Assembly: GCA_023664725.1 (NCBI GenBank)
Contig: JAMPFA010000004.1
Coordinates: forward strand, 1-64,000
DNA length: 64,000 nucleotides
Direction: 5' to 3'
DNA from: Roseburia sp.
Lineage (GTDB): Bacteria > Bacillota > Clostridia > Lachnospirales > Lachnospiraceae
Below the pieces are notes generated by a model. That model worked only from the letters and a program-made list of their open reading frames with translations. It was not told the origin of the DNA and ran no database searches. Below are positions 51,818 to 60,757 of this stretch, in pieces. Each line of letters begins with the position of its first letter. Within the stretch, counting starts at the first letter, position 1. A program made the position numbers and the translations under genes.

Positions 51818-54547
51818 ATGGACAAGAGCAGGAAATTAAAAGATTATCGTATGTATACACTGGCATTTTTGGGGGTAACTGCCCTGACCTTTTGCTGGTT
51901 TGTCATCAATAACAAATGCTTTATCTGGCTGGGGTCCGGCAACGACTTGCAGGATGGACTGACACAGCACTACTCTACATTTGTGTACTATGGACAGTAT
52001 ATACGGGAATTTTTAAAAAATCTGCTGGTTCACCATACGTTTCAGATGCCAATGTGGGATTATGCGATCGGTTACGGCAGTGATATTGTAACCACACTGC
52101 ATTACTACGGTATCGGAGAGCCTTTGATGGCATTATCCTGCCTTGTGCCAGTCAGATATTCAGAAGGAGGGTATTGCCTCTTTATTTTGCTGCGTATCTA
52201 TCTGGCGGGGATTTCCTTTCTTTTTTTCTGTCATTACCATAAAAAAGCAGGAATGTCTGTGATTTTCGGAAGTCTGATTTACTGTATGAGCGGTTATACG
52301 TTGTTTGCAGGAATCCGGCACCCTATGTTTTTAATCCCGCTTATCTTTTTCCCGGTTCTCTGCTTAGGAGCAGATAAGATTTTCTTGGAAAAAAAGCCGG
52401 TTCTCTTTATTGTGGCCACTGCACTGTCAGCTCTCAGTAATTTCTATTTTTTTTATATGGAGTGTCTTTTCCTGGCAGGCTATATTTTATGGCACTGTTT
52501 TGTGACTTATAAGGAAAATAAGTTAAAATTAATCTTGTATTTTGCAGGGTGTTCTGGTTTGGCTGTTGCCATTGCGGCAGTACTTCTTTTGCCTAATGTG
52601 ATGGTGCTTTTGACTTCAGAGCGATTGCAGGCCGGCCATTATGTTCCTCTGTTTTATGATCTCTCTTATTATACAAAGATTTTTTCTACATTTATGGGAG
52701 GATCCGGCAGATACTATGCAAACCTTGGATATGGCGTGCTTTCTTTCCTTGCGGTGGCTTTGCTGTTTTTGAAAAAAGAGCGGAAAGAGTTGAAACTGGC
52801 CTTTGTATTACTTACAGTTTTCTTGTGTATCCCATGGATGGGACATTTTTTCAATGGATTGTCTTATGTGACCAACCGGTGGATGTGGATCTATAATTTC
52901 CTGATTTCTTTTATTGTGGCGGAGGCGCTGCCAGATCTTTGGCTGATAACAAAGCAGGAGAAAATCCGCCTGGCAGTCCTCCTGGGTGGATATGCAGTAT
53001 TCTGTATGGTGTTTCAGGGGACGAGAAGAGAGCAGACCTTTGTTCTTTTTAGCGTCACGTTCTTCTTTTTGGCGGTTATTCTGATGCGGGAGATGGTAAA
53101 TATCACAGAACGGCAAATACAGCTGGCACTGGTTTTGGTTTTTTTTGTCTCCTTCGGGATAAATGGCATGTACGCTTTTGGACATGATGAGTCGGATCTG
53201 CTGGGAGAATATCTGGATGCGGGAAAGGGAATGGATGTATTATTAAACGCTGAGGCGTCTCAGATTGACAATGCAGCGTTTCAGTACAGGTTTGACCAGT
53301 ACGGCGTGGAAGAACCCTACAATGCCGCATGGCCTCTAAATCAGAGGGGAGTATCTTTTCATTTTAGCCTGACGAATCCAAATATCAGCCAGTTTTACCA
53401 GGAGATGGGCTTAAATACGCCCTATGATTATTCCTACAATAACCTGGACGCAAGAAGCGCTTTAGAAGCCCTGGCCAGTGTGAACCAATTTATCATTCCA
53501 AATGGTGAGAATAAGTATCTTCCATACAATTACCGTTCCCATCAGAGGGTTCAGACCGATGAAGTGTCCGTGTATTCGACGTCCCATACACTGCCTTTGG
53601 GTTACACGTATGACTCCTGGATCTGCAGAGAGGAGTATGAAAAACTGAACAGCGTGGAAAAGCAGGAGGCGATGCTGAAAGGCGTGGTGCTGGATTTGGA
53701 ATCTTCCGATTTCCCCAGAACAGAAATGAAGATTGATACAAAAGAGCTGGATTTTGACTGGGAAAGCGATGAGGGCAGCGTGGTGGAGGGCAGTTCTATA
53801 TCTGTGGGAAAGGAGAACAGCCAGGTTAAACTTAATTTCCAGAGCATTTCGAATTGTGAGTTATATATTGAGATTGGGGGGATCCAATATGATCCCGGCG
53901 ATGCCTTTTTCGGATATACAGAGGAGGAATTGTCTCTGCTCAGTGTTTACGATAAGAACCGGATCAGATCAGAGCAGCGTTACCGAATCAGGGAAAGCAA
54001 TCCCTTTTTCTACATAAAGGGAAATGGTGTAAAAAAGAAAGTCAATTATCTCACGGATGAAAACAGTTTTTACTGCGGAAGGGATAGTTTTACAGTAAAT
54101 GTGGGATATCTGGACAAGGAGACGGATAAGATTACATTGATTTTTCCAAGGATTGGGGTTTATAGCTTTGAATCGGTAAGAGTGATTGCACAGCCGGTGG
54201 AACAGATAAATGACAGTATCGGGCAGAGAGGGGAACATATTCTGGAAAATGTGCAGTTAGGGGAAAATTTTCTTTCCGGGGAAATTTCTTTGGAAAATCC
54301 CCAGATTCTTTGTCTTTCCATTCCTTATAGTGAGGGGTGGAGGGCTTATGTGGATGGGCAGGAGGCGGAGGTTCGCAGAGCGAACACAATGTATACCGCA
54401 CTGGAGGTTCCGGCCGGAGTGCATGACATCGTTTTGCGGTATGAAACGCCCTATCTGAAATTGGGGGCATGTATCAGTCTGGCGGGAATATTTGTGCTTG
54501 TAGGGGTTTGCGGGTTAACAAAAGTTTACAAATATGTAAATGCATGA
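51818..54547 (+). CDS. YfhO family membrane protein, probable GT-C glycosyltransferase
   Basis: 909 residues from ATG 51818 (AGAAGGG 8 bases upstream). About 13 helices with a large outer loop holding an acidic motif soon after the first helix (GSGNDLQDGLTQHYSTFVYYGQYIREFLKN), an outer C-terminal domain of about 330 residues and a final helix. This is the YfhO pattern. Known: B. subtilis YfhO glycosylates lipoteichoic acid using undecaprenyl-phosphate sugar made by a GT2 such as CsbB. Here no CsbB-like gene is adjacent; the GT2 at 21132 could supply it. Confidence 0.87.
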   Translation: MDKSRKLKDYRMYTLAFLGVTALTFCWFVINNKCFIWLGSGNDLQDGLTQHYSTFVYYGQYIREFLKNLLVHHTFQMPMWDYAIGYGSDIVTTLHYYGIGEPLMALSCLVPVRYSEGGYCLFILLRIYLAGISFLFFCHYHKKAGMSVIFGSLIYCMSGYTLFAGIRHPMFLIPLIFFPVLCLGADKIFLEKKPVLFIVATALSALSNFYFFYMECLFLAGYILWHCFVTYKENKLKLILYFAGCSGLAVAIAAVLLLPNVMVLLTSERLQAGHYVPLFYDLSYYTKIFSTFMGGSGRYYANLGYGVLSFLAVALLFLKKERKELKLAFVLLTVFLCIPWMGHFFNGLSYVTNRWMWIYNFLISFIVAEALPDLWLITKQEKIRLAVLLGGYAVFCMVFQGTRREQTFVLFSVTFFFLAVILMREMVNITERQIQLALVLVFFVSFGINGMYAFGHDESDLLGEYLDAGKGMDVLLNAEASQIDNAAFQYRFDQYGVEEPYNAAWPLNQRGVSFHFSLTNPNISQFYQEMGLNTPYDYSYNNLDARSALEALASVNQFIIPNGENKYLPYNYRSHQRVQTDEVSVYSTSHTLPLGYTYDSWICREEYEKLNSVEKQEAMLKGVVLDLESSDFPRTEMKIDTKELDFDWESDEGSVVEGSSISVGKENSQVKLNFQSISNCELYIEIGGIQYDPGDAFFGYTEEELSLLSVYDKNRIRSEQRYRIRESNPFFYIKGNGVKKKVNYLTDENSFYCGRDSFTVNVGYLDKETDKITLIFPRIGVYSFESVRVIAQPVEQINDSIGQRGEHILENVQLGENFLSGEISLENPQILCLSIPYSEGWRAYVDGQEAEVRRANTMYTALEVPAGVHDIVLRYETPYLKLGACISLAGIFVLVGVCGLTKVYKYVNA

Positions 54548-54553
54548 TATAAT
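54525..54553 (+). promoter_or_regulatory. Sigma-A promoter, copy 1 of a duplicated promoter
   Basis: TTTACA at 54525-54530, 17-bp spacer, TATAAT at 54548-54553. It overlaps the 3' end of the YfhO gene. Part of a 41-bp sequence (54521-54561) repeated at 54733-54773 with 33 identical positions. Confidence 0.65.
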
Positions 54554-54590
54554 GCTCATAGTTGGGAATGGACAGGAAAGGAGCATACCT

Positions 54591-54677
54591 ATGGGCAAAT
54601 ACCTAAACCCCGGAAACAATTCAAAGGGCTTGCTATTAAAAGGCGGAATCTTTTCCCGAGGTGGTAAAAGCGAATGA
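54591..54677 (+). pseudogene. 28-codon relic of an AAA-ATPase-like gene start
   Basis: ATG 54591 with AAAGGAG upstream encodes MGKYLNPGNNSKG and 15 more residues. MGKYLNPGN is a characteristic N-terminus of the AAA-ATPase/PD-(D/E)XK family (same family as 36957); normally FYVDKT follows within about 20 residues, but here the frame stops. I read it as the leftover 5' end of a deleted member, with its own promoter and ribosome site. A translated small peptide cannot be excluded. Confidence 0.6.
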
Positions 54678-54944
54678 GATTTCTTTGCCAGGGGAGATGC
54701 CTGCCGGGAAAGATTAAATTTCCATTTTTGCCAAAGTTTACAAGCAGGGAAAGACATGCTATAATGCACATAGGTTTGTGGAATCATTTCTATGTGTATT
54801 ATTTTTGTGCAAATGCAGATAATGAGTGCATTGAAAGAGAATGTCCAAGAAATACTATATATAACCTAAATATGATAAGTAAATGAAAGAAGAAATAAAA
54901 TGATATTTTCTATATATTCTTAGGAATGCCAAAATGTATATTGC
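54678..54944. other. Gene-free stretch with second copy of the promoter repeat
   Basis: No credible gene. It holds the second 41-bp promoter copy (54733-54773) and AT-rich sequence with short frames only. Probably deletion scar of the relic upstream and start of the AT-rich cassette. Confidence 0.45.
54737..54765 (+). promoter_or_regulatory. Sigma-A promoter, copy 2 of a duplicated promoter
   Basis: TTTACA at 54737-54742, 17-bp spacer, TATAAT at 54760-54765; see copy 1 at 54525. Confidence 0.6.
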
Positions 54945-54974
54945 TTTACAACTTTAGGGATTATATGTTAAAAT
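54945..54974 (+). promoter_or_regulatory. Probable promoter for the AT-rich cassette
   Basis: TTTACA at 54945-54950, 18-bp spacer, TAAAAT at 54969-54974, 49 bases before the following start codon. Confidence 0.55.
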
Positions 54975-55023
54975 GGTGATTGTTAGGTTTTGTTAGATAA
55001 ATTATTCTAAATAGGAGCTAGCT

Positions 55024-56889
55024 ATGAATATTCAAATGAATGATAAGTTACATTGGATAAGAAGAGTTTTTTTTATATGTTATGATATGGTTGCGGTTAT
55101 TGTTGCTAGTTTTATGGCATTGTGGGTTCGTTTTGATTTTAATTTCTATTCGATTCCTGGAGCTTATTTTGAGCGTATTTGGCAGATTTTACCCATAACA
55201 ATGATTATTACCATTGTCCTATTTTGGGTGTTTCGTCTTTATAAAAGTCTTTGGTTATATGCTGGCGCAACAGAAAGTATGTATATTGTAGCGGCGTGTG
55301 TGGTAGATACTATTGCAAATATGGTGTCAGTATATCTTTTTTATAAAGACGAAGCTGTTCCTATGCCGAGAAGCTATTATCCTCTGATGGGCTTATTTTT
55401 ATTATGCATTGTTTTTGTGGGGAGATATGGTCAGCGGGCAATTCGTTCAATCATGCGTTTGCAGGCTGATGTGAGAAACAAGGAGAATGTTATGATAATC
55501 GGTGCAGGAGACGCTGGTAATGCATTGATTAAAGAGATTAATAATAGTAGATATATCAATATGCGTGTGGTATGTGTTATTGATGATTCTAAAAATAAAG
55601 TGGGTAGTTTTATTCATGGCGTTCGGGTGGCAGGGACAAGAGATGATATTATTAGACTGTCAAGAGAATTAAATGTGAAAGAAATTATTGTTGCAATACC
55701 TTCTGCTAATGCAGCTGAGATAAAGAAGATTCTTGATATTTGTAAAGAAACAGGATGCGAATTAAAGCGTGTACCTGGCATGTATCAAGTTGTAAATGGT
55801 GAAGTAAGCATTAGTAATTTGAAAAGTGTAGATGTAAATGACCTCTTAGGGAGAGAGCCTATAAAGGTTGATCTTAATTCCATTATGGGATATGTTTCGG
55901 ATAAAGTAATTTTGGTTACAGGGGGCGGGGGATCAATAGGAAGTGAATTATGCAGACAGGTTGCGGCGCATCATCCCAAACAGCTGATAATAGTTGATAT
56001 TTATGAAAATAATGCATATGATATACAACAAGAGCTTAAATGTGATTTTCCTGATTTGAATTTGGTGGTATTAATTGCGTCTGTTCGAAATACCCTTCGT
56101 GTAGATAAAATATTTGAAAGCTACCGTCCAGATATTGTATATCATGCCGCTGCACATAAGCATGTACCATTAATGGAAGATAGTCCTAATGAGGCTGTAA
56201 AAAATAATGTTTTAGGGACATGGAAAGTGGTTCAAGCTGCAGATAGGTGGAAAGTAAGTAGATTTGTTTTGATTTCAACCGATAAAGCTGTAAATCCAAC
56301 CAATGTTATGGGCGCAAGTAAGAGGATTTGCGAGATGATTATACAAACATATAATAAACGTTCTGATACAGAGTTTGTGGCAGTGCGGTTTGGAAATGTT
56401 TTAGGAAGCAATGGGAGCGTTATTCCGTTGTTCAAAAAACAGATTGCTGAGGGAGGCCCCGTGACAGTTACGCATCCGGATATAATTCGTTATTTTATGA
56501 CAATTCCTGAAGCGGTTTCTTTAGTTTTACAGGCGGGTGCTTATGCTAAGGGAGGAGAAATTTTTGTTTTGGATATGGGAGAGCCGGTTAAAATTGTAGA
56601 TTTGGCAAAAAATTTGATCCTTTTATCAGGACATAAACCAAACGGAGATATAATGATTACTTTTACAGGGCTTCGACCAGGAGAAAAGTTATATGAAGAG
56701 ATGCTAATGAAAGAAGAGGGAATGCAAGATACAGAAAATAAACTTATCCATATTGGGAAACCAATTGAAATGGATGAGGAACAATTTATGCAGCAGCTTG
56801 GGAAACTAAAGGATTATGTGACATCAGAGCCGGAAGATATACGCACATGGATAAAGAGTATTGTACCTACTTATGTAATAAAAGCTTAA
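55024..56889 (+). CDS. EpsC/CapD-type nucleotide-sugar 4,6-dehydratase (membrane-bound)
   Basis: 621 residues: four N-terminal helices, a Rossmann-like CoA-binding domain (IIGAGDAGNALIKEI, residues ~157-172), and the catalytic SDR domain (VTGGGGSIGSELCRQ, AAAHKHVPLMEDSP, STDKAVNPTNVMGASKR, RFGNVLGSNGSVIPLF). In this family the usual SDR Tyr is replaced by Met (NVMGASK), as seen here and in PglF/FlaA1-type enzymes. Likely product UDP-4-keto-6-deoxy-GlcNAc or its epimer, a precursor of deoxyamino sugars. RBS AGGAG. First gene of the AT-rich cassette. Confidence 0.93.
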   Translation: MNIQMNDKLHWIRRVFFICYDMVAVIVASFMALWVRFDFNFYSIPGAYFERIWQILPITMIITIVLFWVFRLYKSLWLYAGATESMYIVAACVVDTIANMVSVYLFYKDEAVPMPRSYYPLMGLFLLCIVFVGRYGQRAIRSIMRLQADVRNKENVMIIGAGDAGNALIKEINNSRYINMRVVCVIDDSKNKVGSFIHGVRVAGTRDDIIRLSRELNVKEIIVAIPSANAAEIKKILDICKETGCELKRVPGMYQVVNGEVSISNLKSVDVNDLLGREPIKVDLNSIMGYVSDKVILVTGGGGSIGSELCRQVAAHHPKQLIIVDIYENNAYDIQQELKCDFPDLNLVVLIASVRNTLRVDKIFESYRPDIVYHAAAHKHVPLMEDSPNEAVKNNVLGTWKVVQAADRWKVSRFVLISTDKAVNPTNVMGASKRICEMIIQTYNKRSDTEFVAVRFGNVLGSNGSVIPLFKKQIAEGGPVTVTHPDIIRYFMTIPEAVSLVLQAGAYAKGGEIFVLDMGEPVKIVDLAKNLILLSGHKPNGDIMITFTGLRPGEKLYEEMLMKEEGMQDTENKLIHIGKPIEMDEEQFMQQLGKLKDYVTSEPEDIRTWIKSIVPTYVIKA

Positions 56890-56946
56890 GAGGCGGAAGA
56901 TATACCATGTTGCCGGGGAATGGGAATTGAGGAGTATAGTATAGAA

Positions 56947-57774
56947 ATGTTAGAGTTAATGTATATAACAAATAACCCAGAGGTTGCTAAAATAGTAGAT
57001 GAGGCAGGTGTAGAAAGAGTTTGGATAGATTTAGAAACACTAGGTAAAGAAAAAAGGCAAAAAGGATATGATACGGTAAAATCCCATCATTGCCTAAATG
57101 ACATAAAAGTAATCAAGCCGTTGTTAAAAAGGGCAGAGTTACAGGTGCGGATAAATCCTATTAACAATAAATCAAAAGAAGAAATAGAAAGAGTTATTGA
57201 ATATGGGGCAGATATAATCATGCTTCCCTATTACAAAACAGTAGACGAAGTTCAACTTTTTTCTGAATTTGTTTCTGGACGAACAAAAACTGTTCTATTA
57301 CTTGAAACGAGAGAAGCACATAAGTGTTTAGATGAAACGTTAATGGTTCCTGGGATAGATGAGATTCATATAGGACTTAATGATTTGCACTTATCATATG
57401 GGCGGAGATTTATGTTTGAATTGCTTGCTGAGGGGATGGTTGAAAGTATATGCAAGAAAATATCTGTCGCTGGAAAACCTTATGGGTTTGGGGGAATTGC
57501 AAAGTTGGATGGCGGATTGCTGCCTGCCAAAAGAATAATCGCAGAACATTTTCGTTTAGGAAGTACACGAGCAATTTTATCTAGAAGTTTTTGTAATGTT
57601 GACGATTGTAAGGATCTTTTTGAAGTTGAAGAAATATTTAATGTTGAATTGAAAAAATTAAGAGATTATGAGTTGTCTCTTAAGGAGAAAGATGAAATGT
57701 TTTTTTTGAATAATCACCAGGAGGTTGTTGAGGTCGTTGCTAAAATTATTGATCAAATGAGCAGAAAGGATTAG
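56947..57774 (+). CDS. HpcH/HpaI-type aldolase/citrate-lyase-like protein
   Basis: 275 residues from ATG 56947 (GAGGAG 11 bases upstream); ATG 56920 is possible but poorly spaced, and ATG 56959 would start exactly at LMYITNN. TIM-barrel family motifs: VWIDLETLGK, LQVRINPINN (metal/pyruvate region), GADIIMLPYYKTVDEV, VLLLETREA, IDEIHIGLNDLHLSYG. Known members cleave or form C-C bonds with pyruvate-like substrates using a divalent metal. In a glycan cluster with a decarboxylase and an aminotransferase, it could make an unusual acid building block. Exact reaction unknown. Confidence 0.8.
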   Translation: MLELMYITNNPEVAKIVDEAGVERVWIDLETLGKEKRQKGYDTVKSHHCLNDIKVIKPLLKRAELQVRINPINNKSKEEIERVIEYGADIIMLPYYKTVDEVQLFSEFVSGRTKTVLLLETREAHKCLDETLMVPGIDEIHIGLNDLHLSYGRRFMFELLAEGMVESICKKISVAGKPYGFGGIAKLDGGLLPAKRIIAEHFRLGSTRAILSRSFCNVDDCKDLFEVEEIFNVELKKLRDYELSLKEKDEMFFLNNHQEVVEVVAKIIDQMSRKD

Positions 57775-57787
57775 AAGGAGTGGTTAG

Positions 57788-59011
57788 ATGCTATTAGACA
57801 GCGGGAAAATGAAATATTTGTGTAAGGAGTATGGTGATGCTTTTTACATTTTAGATTCGGAACAATTTAGAATGAATTATAATGAGCTGATTAATGCGTT
57901 TAGAAGTATTTATCCAAAATTCAATATTGCATATTCTTATAAAACAAATTATACGCCAGAATTGTGTAAAATTGTAAATCAAATGGGCGGATATGCTGAG
58001 GTTGTTTCCGACATGGAAGTGGAAATTGCACAAAGAATAGGTGTGTCTCCCTCAAAGATTATTTGGAATGGACCATATAAAAATGCTGAGAAAATGAAAG
58101 AGTTGCTTCTTGTTGGTGGTACAGTAAATATTGATTCAGCTTATGAGTTTGATATAGTAAGGAATATTGCGTCTGCTTATCCAGAAAAAGTTCTCAATAT
58201 TGGTATTCGTTGTAATTTTGAAATCAATGATGGAGTTTTATCACGTTTTGGATTGGATGTAAATTCAAAAGAATTTCAAGAAGCATTAGAACTTGTTGAG
58301 AAGATACCTAATTTGCAGCTCTTTGGTTTGCAGTGTCATTTTGCATCAAGAAAGTTGGATACTTGGAAAAATCGTACAGAAGGAATGCTTAAAATTTTAG
58401 ATAAATATAATATAGTACCTAAGCATCTTGATTTGGGGGGCGGTTTATTTGGCAAAATGCCTGATTCACTTAAGAAGCAGTTTGATTCTGAGATTCCCAC
58501 GTATCAGGATTATGCGAATGAATCAGCATCTGTGATTAAACAACATTATGCACATTTGGATGATTCAAAAAAGCCAATGCTTCTATTAGAACCGGGGAGT
58601 GCCCTTGTAGGAGACTGTATGAGTTTTGTTTCCAGAGTAATAAACATCAAACAGGTTCGAGGCAAATCTATTGCTACCCTGTTGGGAAGTATTTATAATA
58701 TAAATCCGACTTTGAATAAAAAAAATCCACCTATTACCGTTTTTCATATGGGAGGGGAGGAGAAACAGTATGAGGATTTGGATTTTGGCGGTTTTACGTG
58801 CATTGAGTCTGATTATATATACAAACATTTTACAGGAGAGTTAGCGCTAGGAGATATGGTTTTATTTGGAAATGCTGGTTCATATTCAGTGGTTTTAAAG
58901 CCACCATTTATATTACCTAATTTTCCTGTGATTGACATATGCGAAGACAACATAAAGGTTATTAAGAGAAAAGAATATTTTGATGATATATTTCATACTT
59001 TTGCATTTTAG
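57788..59011 (+). CDS. Fold-type III PLP-dependent decarboxylase (LysA/ODC-like)
   Basis: 407 residues. PLP lysine in IAYSYKTNYTPELC (about residue 50), barrel motifs GGYAEVVSDMEVEIA and IIWNGPYKN, FGLQCHFAS with His, phosphate loop DLGGGLFGK, LLLEPGSALVGD, and a C-terminal substrate motif FTCIESDYIYKHF (Cys-x-x-Asp type). This is the family of diaminopimelate, ornithine and carboxynorspermidine decarboxylases. RBS AAGGAG. It sits 13 bases after the aldolase gene, so the two probably act together. It is not next to lysine biosynthesis genes, so a special substrate is likely. Confidence 0.88.
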   Translation: MLLDSGKMKYLCKEYGDAFYILDSEQFRMNYNELINAFRSIYPKFNIAYSYKTNYTPELCKIVNQMGGYAEVVSDMEVEIAQRIGVSPSKIIWNGPYKNAEKMKELLLVGGTVNIDSAYEFDIVRNIASAYPEKVLNIGIRCNFEINDGVLSRFGLDVNSKEFQEALELVEKIPNLQLFGLQCHFASRKLDTWKNRTEGMLKILDKYNIVPKHLDLGGGLFGKMPDSLKKQFDSEIPTYQDYANESASVIKQHYAHLDDSKKPMLLLEPGSALVGDCMSFVSRVINIKQVRGKSIATLLGSIYNINPTLNKKNPPITVFHMGGEEKQYEDLDFGGFTCIESDYIYKHFTGELALGDMVLFGNAGSYSVVLKPPFILPNFPVIDICEDNIKVIKRKEYFDDIFHTFAF

Positions 59012-59060
59012 AGGTTTTGGTTGAGTAATATATTGTAAGCATTAATGCATGGAGGTTTAG

Positions 59061-59771
59061 ATGAAGTTTTTTCTTAAAAGAATAATGGATGTAACAGCAT
59101 CTGTCTTAGGCTTGATTGTCTTATCTCCGCTTTTAGTTATTATTGCAATAGCAGTTAAGATAGATTCAAAAGGACCGATTTTGTTTAAACAAGAGCGTTT
59201 GACAAAAGATGGAAAAAAATTTAGAATGTTAAAGTTTCGTTCGATGGTTGTAGACGCAGAACGACAAGGTGCGGGGCTGTTTAATTTTAAGGATGATCCT
59301 AGGGTGACAAAAGTAGGACGTGTACTTAGAAATAGTAGTTTAGATGAATTACCGCAATTAATAAATGTATTGCAAGGTTCTCTTTCACTGGTAGGCCCCA
59401 GACCTCCGGTAACTTATGAGTTAGGAGATTTTGCAACACTTAATAGGAAGTATAAAAAAAGATTTCAAGTAAAAGCAGGGATTACGGGATTGGCTCAGGT
59501 GAAAGGGAGAAATGATATTTCTTGGGATGAAAAAGTCAAGTATGATAATAGGTACATAGACCTGTTTGAAAAATATGGCATTTTTATCGATATAAGAATT
59601 CTAATGGAAACCGTGCTAAAAGTATTTAAGAGTCAGAATATTTATGAAGAAAAAGCAAACGAGTCAATGAATGATGTCGAAGCAGCAAAATTTGCAGAAG
59701 CGGAAATTATTAGACTTGCACATCTTCCAGATGAGGAAATAGAAACGAAATCAGACTGTAAAAAAAGATGA
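59061..59771 (+). CDS. Short initiating sugar phosphotransferase (PglC/WcaJ catalytic type)
   Basis: 236 residues: one N-terminal re-entrant/membrane helix (FLKRIMDVTASVLGLIVLSPLL), then KIDSKGPILFKQERLTKDGKKFRMLKFRSMVVDAE, the Asp-Glu dyad in SSLDELPQLINVL, VGPRPP, and GITGLAQVKGR. This is the minimal catalytic form without the N-terminal helices and middle domain of the enzyme at 31955. It transfers a phospho-sugar to undecaprenyl phosphate; the upstream dehydratase suggests a deoxyamino-sugar donor. The acidic C-terminal tail (about 40 residues) is extra. Confidence 0.92.
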   Translation: MKFFLKRIMDVTASVLGLIVLSPLLVIIAIAVKIDSKGPILFKQERLTKDGKKFRMLKFRSMVVDAERQGAGLFNFKDDPRVTKVGRVLRNSSLDELPQLINVLQGSLSLVGPRPPVTYELGDFATLNRKYKKRFQVKAGITGLAQVKGRNDISWDEKVKYDNRYIDLFEKYGIFIDIRILMETVLKVFKSQNIYEEKANESMNDVEAAKFAEAEIIRLAHLPDEEIETKSDCKKR

Positions 59772-59813
59772 TATGACTGTTTTAATAAAAATTATAATAA
59801 TAAGGGGATTAAA

Positions 59814-60740
59814 ATGAATTCAGATATAGAAAACCGTTTGATATGGCTTGGTGGAAAAATTGTAAATGTTAATGATGCAAAAATAAATGTGTTATCTCCA
59901 ACATCTCAGTTTGGATTGAATGTGTTTGAGGGGATACGTTGTTATTGGAATGGAGATAAACAGCAGCTTTTTGCGTTTCGTTTGGAGGATCATTTTAAAC
60001 GTTTAAAGCGATCTCAGTGTCTTTTACAATTAGAAGATAAATATACGATAGAAGAATTGAAAGAGGCATTTTTTGAAATTATCAGAGCAAATGAATATAA
60101 ACAGGATATTGCTGTACGACAAACACTATTTGTGGAAGGATTTGGATCTTGGGGCTCTAGTGAAAGTGTCAATATGTTTGTGGCACCTATTCCCAAAGAA
60201 AAAACTAGTGTGGAGTATAACAAGAAAGGATTGAGATGTTGCGTAAGCTCTTGGCGGAGAATTAATGATACTACACTTTCTCCCCGAATTAAATGTGGAG
60301 CCAATTATATAAATAGCCGAATGGCGCAACGGGAGGCAATAAGAAATGGATATGATACTACCATCTTTTTGAATGATGTAGGTAAAGTTGCGGAGGGACC
60401 GGGTTCATGTCTATTTATAGTTCGCAATAATAGGTTAATTACGCCATTGATTACGGATAGTGTGTTAGAGAGTATAACAAGAGATACAATAATTATATTA
60501 GCTAAAGAATTGAAAATCGAGGTGGAGGAACGTACAATTGATAGAACAGAGCTTTATATGTGTGATGAAGCGTTTCTTTGTGGCTCTGCAATGGAAATAA
60601 CCCCTGTTAATGTTGTAGATGGGTATTGTATTAATAGAGGAGAAGAAGGAGAGATGACCCGGCAATTACATAAAAAATATTTAAGTGTAGTTACGGGAAT
60701 TGAGGAAGATAAAAGAAATTGGCTGACGAGTATTTATTGA
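59814..60740 (+). CDS. Class IV aminotransferase (IlvE/D-amino-acid aminotransferase fold)
   Basis: 308 residues. Family signs: MIWLGGK-like N-terminus (LIWLGGKIVNV), GLNVFEGIRCYW, PLP Lys region RIKCGANYINSRMAQREAI, and EGPGSCLFIV, LESITRDTIIILAKEL, EAFLCGSAMEITPV. The motif set is close to branched-chain aminotransferase. Among glycan genes next to an aldolase, decarboxylase and sugar transferase, a dedicated amino-acid or amino-acid-like substrate is more likely than general branched-chain metabolism; this is inference. RBS AAGGGG. Confidence 0.88.
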   Translation: MNSDIENRLIWLGGKIVNVNDAKINVLSPTSQFGLNVFEGIRCYWNGDKQQLFAFRLEDHFKRLKRSQCLLQLEDKYTIEELKEAFFEIIRANEYKQDIAVRQTLFVEGFGSWGSSESVNMFVAPIPKEKTSVEYNKKGLRCCVSSWRRINDTTLSPRIKCGANYINSRMAQREAIRNGYDTTIFLNDVGKVAEGPGSCLFIVRNNRLITPLITDSVLESITRDTIIILAKELKIEVEERTIDRTELYMCDEAFLCGSAMEITPVNVVDGYCINRGEEGEMTRQLHKKYLSVVTGIEEDKRNWLTSIY

Positions 60741-60757
60741 TGGAAGGAATGTAATGA

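Noticed and set aside
54791..54871. Second micro-ORF (about 25 codons) after promoter copy 2
   Set aside because: No ribosome site and no similarity to the family N-terminus seen at 54591.
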